Below are positions 28,336-34,768 of a stretch of DNA of 34,768 nucleotides, in pieces. Within the stretch, counting starts at the first letter, position 1. Each line of letters begins with the position of its first letter. Both the position numbers and the translations under genes were made by a program. The notes beneath the pieces were generated by a model, which saw only the letters and a program-made list of their open reading frames with translations, was not told where the DNA came from and ran no database searches. Origin of the DNA: Amphritea sp. (GTDB lineage: Bacteria > Pseudomonadota > Gammaproteobacteria > Pseudomonadales > Balneatricaceae); assembly GCA_025800245.1 (NCBI GenBank), contig JAOXSA010000531.1, positions 1 through 34,768 of the forward strand, in the 5' to 3' direction.

Positions 28336-28371
28336 TTTGTCAGTACCGGCTTAAACACCGGCACTGACAAA
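28336..28371. terminator. Hairpin between the LysR remnant and trpA
   Basis: TTTGTCAGTACCGG (28336-28349) and CCGGCACTGACAAA (28358-28371) pair over 14 positions with one mismatch and an eight-base loop. It is between convergent genes and could serve both. It lies seven bases after the trpA stop. T runs are short. Confidence 0.6.
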
Positions 28372-28377
28372 TCAGAT

Positions 28378-29172
28378 TTAAGCGCCGGACGGCATCTCAC
28401 TGATAGCAGACTGTAGCTCACTCAACTTCTCTGCAACACCAGTCAGCTCATCCTGATTGAACGCCTTGAGCAACGCAGAACCGACAATCGCCACATCAGC
28501 ATGGCCAGCCAGGCGCTGCAGATGCTCACCACTGGATATGCCAAATCCAACAGAGAGGGGCAGCCCAGTATGCTGTCTGACCCGGGCAAGATAAGACTGG
28601 ATATTATCCAGCCCATCCGCTTGCTGCCCGGTCACACCAGCATTGCTGACGCAATACAACATACCATCAGCCGTATCCGAGATCTGAGCGATCCGCTCCG
28701 TAGCGGTATCCGGTGTGATAATCCAGACCGGCGTCACCCCATGCCTATCCAGCGGTGCTAAAAGGCGCTGCCCCTGAATGGTGATATCAGGAATAATGAT
28801 CCCGGCAATATCACCCGACAACGTCTCTGCCAGCCGCTCAACCCCATAGTTCAATACCGGGTTCAGATAGCTCATCAGTAACAACTTACTGTCAGGATAC
28901 TGCCGGGACAACGCTTTAATATCTTCTATACATTGCTCCAGCTTCGGCTGATGGCTGATCGCCTCATGGCAGGCTGCAGTGATAACCGGACCGTCCGCGA
29001 CCGGATCGGAGAAGGGGAACTGAACTTCCAGTAACTCAACACCGTTATCCAGAAGATGCGCCATCACTTCAAGGCTCTTTGCCACGCTGGGGTAGCCATA
29101 GACGACGTGGGTCATCAGCAACAAAGGCTTCTTGTTACGCTGCGCCTGAATAAATGTCTTCAACTCATTCAT
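28378..29172 (-). CDS. trpA: Tryptophan synthase alpha subunit
   Basis: TrpA cleaves indole-3-glycerol phosphate and passes indole to TrpB. The 264-residue TIM barrel has the catalytic Glu in LLEVQFPFSDP and Asp in SDPVADGP. GIIIPDI is present, and VGFGISSGEH and VAIVGSALL form the phosphate site. It departs from common TrpA in several places: LLLMTHVVYGYPS rather than PFVTAGYP, VQFPFSDP rather than IGIPFSDP, and YCVSNAGVTG. It therefore belongs to a divergent TrpA lineage. The ATG overlaps the trpB stop as ATGA, which implies coupled translation. Confidence 0.93.
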   Translation of the reverse strand: MNELKTFIQAQRNKKPLLLMTHVVYGYPSVAKSLEVMAHLLDNGVELLEVQFPFSDPVADGPVITAACHEAISHQPKLEQCIEDIKALSRQYPDSKLLLMSYLNPVLNYGVERLAETLSGDIAGIIIPDITIQGQRLLAPLDRHGVTPVWIITPDTATERIAQISDTADGMLYCVSNAGVTGQQADGLDNIQSYLARVRQHTGLPLSVGFGISSGEHLQRLAGHADVAIVGSALLKAFNQDELTGVAEKLSELQSAISEMPSGA

Positions 29173-30398
29173 GGTTTCATCGCCTCGCTCAGGTAGTCCT
29201 CAATAAAGTCACCAAACGCCACATCATTCAACGCCTTAGCGATATTGAAGATATCTTTATCACCGCGGCCGGACAGATTGATCGCGATACTCTCATCAAC
29301 CTGCATTGTTGCCGCTTCCCTGATACCGCCAGCCACTGCGTGGGATGATTCCAGTGCAGCAATAATGCCTTCGCTGATCATCAGACGTTTAAAGGCATCA
29401 ACGACTTCATCATCCCGGGCACTGATCATCCGCACTTTACCTTGCTCTTCAAGATCCGCCAGAATCGGCGATACACCGACATAATCCAGGCCTGCCGAGA
29501 TCGACTGAGTCTCCTGCAGCTGTCCCTGATCATCCTGCAGGAATTTAGTGGCATAGCCCTGCGCAACACCAAAGCGTGCCTGGTCGGTATTAAAGCGCTT
29601 CGCATGCTCTCCCGGACCATCACCAATACCACCGGCTTCAACACCAACCAGCTCGACCTCACTGTCGAGGAAGGGCAGGAAGATACCGCAGGCGTTACTG
29701 CCGCCGCCGACACAGGCATAAATTCTGTCCGGATAACGACCGATCTGAGCCATCGCCTGCTCTTTTACCTCTTCACCAATAACTGACTGGAATCCCGCCA
29801 CCATTTCCGGGAACGGCTCACAGCCGCAACTGGTGCCGATCAGATAATGAGTGTCTTCATAGTGGGTGCACCAGTCTCTGATCGCCTCATCCAGGGCATC
29901 TTTCAGGGTCGCCGAACCGGTTGTGACCGGAACAACGGTGGCACCCAGCTGCTTCATCCAGAACACATTCGGATACTGGCGCTGAATATCGTGAGCCCCC
30001 ATATAGATGGTGCACTCCAGCCCCAGACGAGCCGATACCAGTGCCGTCGCAACACCGTGCTGGCCAGCACCGGTTTCAGCGATAACACGTTTTTTACCCA
30101 TCCGCTTCGCCAGCAGCCCCTGACCGATGACATTGTTCATCTTATGAGCACCGCTATGGTTCAGATCTTCGCGCTTGATGTAGATCTGAGCGCCACCGAC
30201 AGCCTCTGTCAGATTGCCGCAATAGGTTAGCGGTGTTGGCCGGCCAGAGTAGGTCTGCATCTCTGACTTAACCTGCGCCAGAAAGCTGGCATCAGCCATC
30301 GCCTCACGAAAAGATTCGATCAACTGTTGCTGGCTATTAAAAAGAATTTCCGGGATATAGCTCCCGCCGTATTGACCAAAATAACCTTCATCACTCAT
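29169..30398 (-). CDS. trpB: Tryptophan synthase beta subunit
   Basis: TrpB is the PLP enzyme that joins indole and serine. The 409-residue product has the PLP lysine Lys86 in NHSGAHKMNN, IAETGAGQHGVATA, the phosphate-binding GGGSNACG, and SISAGLDYVGVSP. Several stretches differ from typical TrpB: the start GYFGQYGGSYIPE, LIGTSCGCEPFPEM instead of the usual GSVVGPHPFP, and GVSPILADLEEQGKVRMISA instead of GPEHAYL. It is therefore a divergent TrpB1-type protein. The start is preceded by a strong promoter and a palindromic site. No leader peptide or attenuator is seen. Confidence 0.94.
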   Translation of the reverse strand: MSDEGYFGQYGGSYIPEILFNSQQQLIESFREAMADASFLAQVKSEMQTYSGRPTPLTYCGNLTEAVGGAQIYIKREDLNHSGAHKMNNVIGQGLLAKRMGKKRVIAETGAGQHGVATALVSARLGLECTIYMGAHDIQRQYPNVFWMKQLGATVVPVTTGSATLKDALDEAIRDWCTHYEDTHYLIGTSCGCEPFPEMVAGFQSVIGEEVKEQAMAQIGRYPDRIYACVGGGSNACGIFLPFLDSEVELVGVEAGGIGDGPGEHAKRFNTDQARFGVAQGYATKFLQDDQGQLQETQSISAGLDYVGVSPILADLEEQGKVRMISARDDEVVDAFKRLMISEGIIAALESSHAVAGGIREAATMQVDESIAINLSGRGDKDIFNIAKALNDVAFGDFIEDYLSEAMKP

Positions 30399-30426
30399 GA
30401 TCTACACTCAAATCATCAATTTATTA

Positions 30427-30441
30427 ACTAAACGGTTTAGT
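30427..30441. promoter_or_regulatory. TetR-type operator between trpB and the TetR gene
   Basis: ACTAAACGGTTTAGT is a perfect palindrome with 7-base arms around one G. It lies 29 bases before trpB and 42 bases before the TetR-family start, and overlaps the predicted trpB transcription start. Size and symmetry are typical of TetR-family operators. Confidence 0.8.
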
Positions 30442-30442
30442 A

Positions 30443-30471
30443 AAGATAATAGCTTTATCTGACCCCGTCAA
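30443..30471 (-). promoter_or_regulatory. Candidate trpBA promoter
   Basis: On the minus strand, TTGACG (30471-30466) and TATCTT (30448-30443) are spaced by 17 bases. The -10 abuts the 15-base palindrome, so a bound repressor would block it. The -35 overlaps the ribosome site of the divergent TetR gene. Confidence 0.6.
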
Positions 30472-30482
30472 CAGGATTTGTT

Positions 30483-31046
30483 ATGCCCAGAGGCCGTCCA
30501 TCCAAAAAACAAGCTATCCTCGCCACCGCTCAGGCCCTGTTTTCTGAGTTTGGCTACCAGGGGACATCCATTGATTTGGTGGTCAAAGAATCAAACTCCT
30601 CTAAACCAACGGTCTATAACAACTTTCCGACCAAGCAGGCGCTGCTGCACGAGCTGCTGAATCAGGCCATTGAAGACGCTGAACAGCAGCGTTGCGAACT
30701 GGCAAAGCGGAACGATATTTCGCTGGCAGCCGCGCTACTGCAGGCATTTGAATTAATAACCCATAACGCTCAGCACCTGGCGATATACAGAATCTGTTAC
30801 GGTGAACGACATAAGTTAGATGAGCAGAGCAGTCAGCTTTTTGCCGACTATGAGAACGCACTGCGCCAATGGTGCGAGGCGCAACTACAGGCCAGACTTC
30901 CGCAAACCAACCAGCAGCAGGCTTTTGCTATCAGGGCAATCTGTAGAGAAGGGCTGATTATCCCGGCACTGGCGAATGAGCCCGCTGTATCACGGACACA
31001 GCTGGAACAGCTGATCACGACAATCATTGAAAGCGCGCAGGTTTAA
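30483..31046 (+). CDS. TetR-family transcriptional regulator
   Basis: A 187-residue TetR-family protein. The N-terminal helix-turn-helix is clear: RPSKKQAILATAQALFSEFG, YQGTSIDLVVKESNSSKPTVYNNF (given in parts), PTKQALL. The C-terminal ligand domain (about 70-187) is helical and gives no clue to the ligand. AGGA lies seven bases before the ATG. The gene is divergent from trpBA across an 84-base gap that holds a single perfect palindrome. Repression of itself and possibly trpBA is an inference. In pseudomonads the equivalent neighbour of trpBA is the LysR activator TrpI, from memory. Confidence 0.92.
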   Translation: MPRGRPSKKQAILATAQALFSEFGYQGTSIDLVVKESNSSKPTVYNNFPTKQALLHELLNQAIEDAEQQRCELAKRNDISLAAALLQAFELITHNAQHLAIYRICYGERHKLDEQSSQLFADYENALRQWCEAQLQARLPQTNQQQAFAIRAICREGLIIPALANEPAVSRTQLEQLITTIIESAQV

Positions 31047-31063
31047 AGCCGTCTTTTGAAGTG

Positions 31064-31096
31064 AGGCTGCTTAATGGGTGAAACAGAAAGCAGCCT
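31064..31096. terminator. Hairpin between the convergent TetR and TenA genes
   Basis: AGGCTGCTT (31064-31072) and AAGCAGCCT (31088-31096) form a perfect 9-bp stem with a 15-base loop. It starts 17 bases after the TetR stop. A strong T run is missing. Confidence 0.5.
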
Positions 31097-31159
31097 TAAC
31101 AATTCACAGCAAAACGTATTCAGAAAAAGGCGGAAAGGAGAGGGAATCCAGACGCTGTA

Positions 31160-31807
31160 TCAGGCTTTATAAGCCGCATCGAAAAAGGCCCGCTCTAACG
31201 CCATCGCCTTTACAAAACTCGACTGTGCGGCCTCCTGCTGCTCGTCAGTCAGGGTTAGCCAGGCCTTATCAAACTGGCTGCGCAAGTACTCAACCACACC
31301 GGCAAACCCCGGCCCGGAATGGAGATCGATCCACTCTGCAAACCAGAAGGGCAGATCTTCCGGGTAATCCACGCATCGCTCCGCCCAGGTCAGATAGGTC
31401 CATTCAGCAGCCACAAGCACTGCCAGCATCTGCTCATAGCGACCGGATTCACGGGCACTATCCATCAGCTGAATAAACGCTGCTGTCTCAGCGGCAGGTT
31501 CTGGCGACTGCTCATCCGACGTCATCTCAAGCGCCTCAAATGAGCGCTGAAAATAGGTATTCTCAGGCCCGGTGATCAGTGCCAGAAACTGCGCCGCCGG
31601 AATACTGTCCTGCAGCGTCGGCGCATGGGCAACCGCCGTTGCCAGCAAGCGCACAAATGACCCGATAAACTGATAATCCTGCGCCAGATACCACTTCATC
31701 TTCTCTATCGGCAAGGTCCCCTGCGCTAGCTCTCTGCAGAAAGCATGATCCGTAGCAGCCAGCCAGTCAGCTTCACAGCTCATAGATAAGTGGTCAGTCG
31801 GTCTCAT
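31160..31807 (-). CDS. TenA family protein of the Cys-less (TenA_E) type
   Basis: TenA proteins hydrolyse thiamin breakdown products such as aminopyrimidines to salvage the pyrimidine HMP. The 215-residue all-helical protein has YLAQDYQFIGSFVRLLA with Asp44, LVAAEWTYLTWA and a C-terminal AMALERAFFDAAY with Glu205. In Bacillus subtilis TenA the catalytic residues are Asp44, Cys135 and Glu205. Here position 135 is Glu. A TenA subgroup with Glu in place of Cys is known from plants and bacteria. The frame extends upstream, but AGGAGA eight bases before ATG 31807 sets the start. A broken paralogue lies at 26247-26898. PqqC-like or regulatory roles are less likely. Confidence 0.88.
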   Translation of the reverse strand: MRPTDHLSMSCEADWLAATDHAFCRELAQGTLPIEKMKWYLAQDYQFIGSFVRLLATAVAHAPTLQDSIPAAQFLALITGPENTYFQRSFEALEMTSDEQSPEPAAETAAFIQLMDSARESGRYEQMLAVLVAAEWTYLTWAERCVDYPEDLPFWFAEWIDLHSGPGFAGVVEYLRSQFDKAWLTLTDEQQEAAQSSFVKAMALERAFFDAAYKA

Positions 31808-31960
31808 GGGCAGGCTCTCCTGATAATGTCGCAATTTCCAGCCCTTAAGGGCAGTGAGCTTTGCACTATATGAGAAAAAACAGCTTTGTGAAATGCCCCG
31901 GGCTACAGGGATAACGACGTCTATCAACAGTCCGCTGGATCTTCTGACTCTGGCTCTGAC

Positions 31961-32860
31961 TTAACAGCCTGACATCAGAGACTTAAGCCAGGCCAGAAAG
32001 GCCTGATTTTCATGGAGGTCTGCCTTCTCCTTCGGGCAGGCAAAGTAACGCACCATACCCGTATCCATTGCGGTCTCCGGAAACAGCTTAATCAGCCGTC
32101 CGGCCCTGACATCAGGTTCTGCCAGTAAGCTACGACTGAGCACAATACCGGCTCCATCGATCGCAGCCTGAATTGCATGATCCGCCTGATTAAAGCGCAC
32201 TCCGCTTTGTGTATCCACACCCGCAATACCTTGCTGCCTTGCATACCCCTCCCAATCCGGAGCCGCAGGATCAAAGAAGATCGAATCATCATGAATCAAT
32301 GGGTGCTTAAAAATATCAGCAGGTTTTGTCACACCACCTTGCGAAGCCAGCCAGTCCGGATGGCATAGCGGCACAACATATTCATCCACCAGCTTCTCTG
32401 TGAACAGACTCTTGTCATCGATCCGACCAAACCTCACAGCCGCGTCAACCGGCTCAACTCTGAAATTAGCTATATGCAGACTGGCCATAATACTGGCGTT
32501 GATATCAGGGTACTGTGCTGAGAACTCATGAAGGCGTGGCGCCAGCCATTTAATCGCAAATGCCGGGCCTGTACTCACAACATAATTCGGCGAAGAAGCC
32601 TGCCCCAGCAGAATCATGCCTTTTTCGATCTGTTCAAACCCCATTGCCAGAAAAGGCAGGGCACGCTGCGCCTCTCTGGTCAGAACAACCTGACGATTGT
32701 GCCGCTCAAAGAGAGTCATCCCCAGTTGCTGCTCCAGCATCTTAATCTGATAACTGATTGCGGCCGGTGTAACGAACAGCTCTTCAGCCGCCTTTTTAAA
32801 GCTCAGATGCCTGGAGGCAACCTCGAAAGCACGAATGGCATTCAGCGGCGGTAAACGCAT
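31961..32860 (-). CDS. GcvA-like LysR-family transcriptional regulator
   Basis: A 299-residue LysR protein. The N-terminus RLPPLNAIRAFEVASRHLSF followed by KKAAEELFVTPAAISYQIKMLEQ is the winged helix of the GcvA/TrpI-like clade. The effector domain (about 90-299) includes FAIKWLAPRLHEF, DAAVRFG and DGAGIVLSRSLL. A GAGG site lies about six bases before the ATG. Its target is not evident. It is upstream of tenA on the same strand with 153 bases between, and a GCCCTTAAGGGC palindrome (31841-31852) lies in that gap. The clade includes TrpI, so control of trpBA 1.5 kb away is a possibility but is not supported by position. Confidence 0.92.
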   Translation of the reverse strand: MRLPPLNAIRAFEVASRHLSFKKAAEELFVTPAAISYQIKMLEQQLGMTLFERHNRQVVLTREAQRALPFLAMGFEQIEKGMILLGQASSPNYVVSTGPAFAIKWLAPRLHEFSAQYPDINASIMASLHIANFRVEPVDAAVRFGRIDDKSLFTEKLVDEYVVPLCHPDWLASQGGVTKPADIFKHPLIHDDSIFFDPAAPDWEGYARQQGIAGVDTQSGVRFNQADHAIQAAIDGAGIVLSRSLLAEPDVRAGRLIKLFPETAMDTGMVRYFACPKEKADLHENQAFLAWLKSLMSGC

Positions 32861-32969
32861 ATCGACCTCAATAAAATATTTTTAACTGATGAGTCAATAT
32901 AACTCGTTTGTTGAGCAACCTGAATCCATTCAATATCTGATCAAAAGTGACAACCAGGAACAGTACAAA

Positions 32970-33170
32970 ATGTCAGATAAACAAAATAATTTAAGCAATG
33001 AGGATATCAACAGATACATACAACGTGGCAAGCGGGCACGATCACAGGTTGCCTGGTGGCTGCTAAGATCACTCAGGAAACTAGCAGTTGGACTGCTAAA
33101 GCTTTTCATGAATACCGGTAACGATCTTTTGAATCGCCTGAATCAGGTTTTTCGCCGCTTCGGAGTCTGA
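32970..33170 (+). CDS. Small basic protein of unknown function
   Basis: A 66-residue protein that starts MSDKQNNLSNEDINRYIQRG. An Arg-rich amphipathic segment (KRARSQVAWWLLRSLRKLAVGLLKLF) follows, shown here for its alternation of Arg/Lys and hydrophobic residues over about 21-46. I do not recognise it. It is loosely like small DUF1127-type proteins. The frame is open 27 codons further, but AGGAA upstream of ATG 32970 and the change of composition support the short form. It is divergent from the LysR gene, and a terminator follows about 95 bases after the stop. Confidence 0.6.
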   Translation: MSDKQNNLSNEDINRYIQRGKRARSQVAWWLLRSLRKLAVGLLKLFMNTGNDLLNRLNQVFRRFGV

Positions 33171-33497
33171 GCTTTCCCGATTCGCTTTCAGAATAAACCC
33201 TTCAAAACCCGGGGTAACGTTCTCTGCCGGATAGGGGGCTTATCCCCCTGATAACAGTTATAAAAAAAGCAGCCAGAAGGCTGCTTTTTATCGTCACACA
33301 GTAGATGTTTCCGTTAAACCGGCAGGCATGAAACACCGTTACGGTCAGGATTTCAGCATAATTATGCAAAAAAGCAGGAAGAACCCATCCCTCTACATAA
33401 CAGACCAATCAGCGATAGTTAGTAATCACATCAAAGACTATTCAATGAATCAAAGAGCTGATGTCAGCCTGATCAGCATGACTGCTGAATTGGCAAA
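33171..33497. other. Non-coding gap with terminator
   Basis: No supported gene. It contains a small GGGGG/CCCCC hairpin (33234-33248) and a strong terminator (33264-33289). A 66-codon plus-strand frame at 33328-33528 overlaps the end of the AraC gene and has no family features, so it is left out. Confidence 0.7.
33264..33289. terminator. Bidirectional rho-independent terminator
   Basis: AAAAAGCAGCC (33264-33274) pairs with GGCTGCTTTTT (33279-33289) around an AGAA loop. The A and T runs let it work in both directions, for the small basic-protein gene and less directly for the convergent AraC gene. Confidence 0.9.
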
Positions 33498-34490
33498 TTA
33501 TCGTCTTCTGAGTTCGCCGGGTGGGTAGCCATACTTACTCTTAAAAGCGTTTGTAAAATGGCTCACGTTGGCATAACCAAACCTGTCTGCGACATTTTTA
33601 ATCGCAATATCTGAATCAGCCAACAAGGCATGCGCTCGCTGTAAACGATGCTCCAGAATAAATGACCAGATCGTTTTTTCATAAACCGCTTTGAAATTCT
33701 CATTAAGAGACTTGGTCGAAAGGCCATATTTGTCCGAAAAGTAACTCAATGACGAAATACAACCGTCCATAGCAATGATCTCATCATAAAGCCGCTTTGC
33801 TACATTAATGTTCCTGATATTTTTAGGAACTGCATCATTTTCGACAATAACATTAATTAGCGACGATAGATAAATTAAAACTTTACCCTGCACTGCAATT
33901 GAACCTACGGCACCTTCCTTAATATTAGAAAAACAGTCATTTAAAAGATTTGAAACATGCGGAGGTATATCCAGGAAGTTATGCGAGGGGACATTTGCAA
34001 GACCCGCTTTTTCCAGCAGATTATCAGTTGCTTCCTCACCCAGAAGCCCTTTAAGTAAGGTTTGACTTATAATTAGCTTAATTGAGTGAATATCTTCTTT
34101 TGTATCAATATCAATAGAGTAATTCTGTCGTTCAGTAAAAGTAAAAAAAGTAGAGCCTGAACTGAATGTATATTGCTTATTAAGCGCATGATCATCAATG
34201 ATCAGCTGTCCGCTGCTGGAATGTATAATAACCAGTGTCGGCTCATCAAAGTCCTTTCTGGCATCCATCAGTGGCTGCACTTCCCGCGCGATTCCTTCAT
34301 TAAAGATATAGTTAAAAGTAGAAAGCGTGGAGCCTAACGGTAACGAATAAATCTCACCAAAACACCGGCCTATATCAGAGGGTAGTTCCAGATACTCTAA
34401 TGTCGCCTCAGGTGAATGTGTAAACGCACCTGACTCCTGATTAAACAACCATTTTGCACCGCAGTGCTCAATAGAATTCTTCCAGCTCAT
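33498..34490 (-). CDS. AraC-family transcriptional regulator (PchR-like)
   Basis: A 330-residue regulator. Its C-terminal 100 residues hold two helix-turn-helix motifs: SSLSYFSDKYGLSTKSLNENF, then IAIKNVADRFGYANVSHFTNAF with the KYGYPPGELRR end. The N-terminal 220 residues are an effector domain with the general look of PchR-type siderophore regulators. A GGAGG site lies six bases before the ATG. It is divergent from an exported protein whose gene starts at 34677, and the gap contains repeated TTGCAAAAAA motifs. Base composition is more A/T-rich than the core genes. Confidence 0.9.
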   Translation of the reverse strand: MSWKNSIEHCGAKWLFNQESGAFTHSPEATLEYLELPSDIGRCFGEIYSLPLGSTLSTFNYIFNEGIAREVQPLMDARKDFDEPTLVIIHSSSGQLIIDDHALNKQYTFSSGSTFFTFTERQNYSIDIDTKEDIHSIKLIISQTLLKGLLGEEATDNLLEKAGLANVPSHNFLDIPPHVSNLLNDCFSNIKEGAVGSIAVQGKVLIYLSSLINVIVENDAVPKNIRNINVAKRLYDEIIAMDGCISSLSYFSDKYGLSTKSLNENFKAVYEKTIWSFILEHRLQRAHALLADSDIAIKNVADRFGYANVSHFTNAFKSKYGYPPGELRRR

Positions 34491-34522
34491 ATCGCCTCCC
34501 TCGCTTGATAAAACCGATTGTA

Positions 34523-34574
34523 TTGCAAAAAAACGAACGTATGAACTGCGCAGTAATTAATTTGCAAAAAATCG
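34523..34574. promoter_or_regulatory. Direct repeats, likely AraC-type operators
   Basis: TTGCAAAAAAACG (34523-34535) and TTGCAAAAAATCG (34562-34574) are near-identical direct repeats 39 bases apart, start to start. CTGCAACC and TTTGCAGG lie further right. AraC-type activators often bind direct repeats in such divergent gaps. Confidence 0.5.
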
Positions 34575-34625
34575 TTATTTTTCTGCAACCTACCATGTTT
34601 TTTACGCCTTTTTGCAGGTTTCACG

Positions 34626-34644
34626 GATAGCTATTATCAGTAAG
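34626..34644. promoter_or_regulatory. Weak Fur-box candidate
   Basis: GATAGCTATTATCAGTAAG agrees with the Fur consensus at about 12 of 19 positions. It is about 33 bases before the exported-protein start. The match alone is not convincing; the PchR-like neighbour makes it worth testing. Confidence 0.25.
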
Positions 34645-34676
34645 AATTTTTAAGCACCTATGAGTTGTACATCGGA

Positions 34677-34768
34677 ATGTATATTAAAAGCACGCAATAT
34701 AAGGTTGGTATCAGAATTATATGTTTCCTGGCTTTTCTTAGTGGCAGCTATACATATGCTCAGTCACC
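34677..34768 (+). CDS. Exported protein, 5' end only (runs off the window)
   Basis: The first 30 codons read MYIKSTQYKVGIRIICFLAF followed by LSGSYTYAQSP. This is a standard signal peptide with basic residues, a hydrophobic core and a YAQ-like cleavage site. The mature part is outside the window. Its position divergent from a PchR-like AraC regulator, with a possible Fur box, makes an outer-membrane receptor one guess, but nothing in the visible residues proves it. A different frame from ATG 34660 gives no signal peptide. The ribosome site is weak. Confidence 0.6.
   Translation, partial: MYIKSTQYKVGIRIICFLAFLSGSYTYAQS

Noticed and set aside
31808-31927. N-terminal extension of the intact TenA protein
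   Set aside because: AGGAGA before ATG 31807 sets the start, and the pseudogene paralogue begins at the equivalent codon.
33328-33528. 66-codon plus-strand frame before the AraC gene end
   Set aside because: It overlaps the AraC 3' end, has no ribosome site, and its composition is not protein-like.

Overview
The window looks like chromosomal DNA of a marine gammaproteobacterium of the Oceanospirillales/Pseudomonadales type. I infer this from protein similarity and from gene order that I recall from the Pseudomonas origin-proximal region: aroE-hemF-tsaC-dprA-LysM gene | def-fmt-rsmB-trkA | acyltransferase | glyQ-glyS-gmhB, with prlC and a gamma-carbonic anhydrase gene nearby. The genus cannot be named from sequence alone.

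Layout. 1-2685 (minus): prlC, yheV and the 5' part of tag. 2821-5549: a gamma-carbonic anhydrase gene, then an AT-rich accessory insert with one unrecognised membrane protein and a ParE/Phd-type toxin-antitoxin pair. Three copies of a two-hairpin repeat lie in this insert. 5574-7949: a Lon-like ATP-dependent protease. 8067-12931 (minus): aroE, hemF, tsaC, dprA and a LysM protein. 13071-18728 (plus): def, fmt, rsmB, trkA and trkH, closed by a bidirectional terminator. 18825-24093: a convergent LpxL-type acyltransferase, then ytoQ, glyQ-glyS and gmhB. Two parS-like ParB-binding sites lie here: a 15/16 match that contains the acyltransferase GTG start codon, and a perfect 16-mer inside a 26-bp palindrome just after gmhB.

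24134-28274 is a decaying stretch. It holds a GlxA/AraC-type regulator remnant, a TenA pseudogene with two stop codons and two frameshifts, a class II aldolase cut at both ends and a LysR effector-binding domain without its helix-turn-helix. Two apparently intact genes sit among them: an outer-membrane barrel and a small CX3CX2C protein. 28378-34768 holds a divergent-looking trpB-trpA pair with a TetR-family regulator on the other side of a perfect 15-bp operator, an intact TenA paralogue with Glu in place of the catalytic Cys, a GcvA-like LysR regulator, a small basic protein, an AraC regulator, and the first 30 codons of a divergent exported protein.

Most of the window is housekeeping: translation start and initiator processing (def, fmt), 16S rRNA methylation, tRNA t6A, glycine charging, potassium uptake, haem, shikimate, lipid A and heptose synthesis. 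The most interesting signals are the parS sites without an adjacent origin, the repeat-bounded insert, the trpBA/TetR pairing, and the intact-plus-dead TenA paralogues. No tRNA, rRNA, CRISPR array or insertion sequence was seen.
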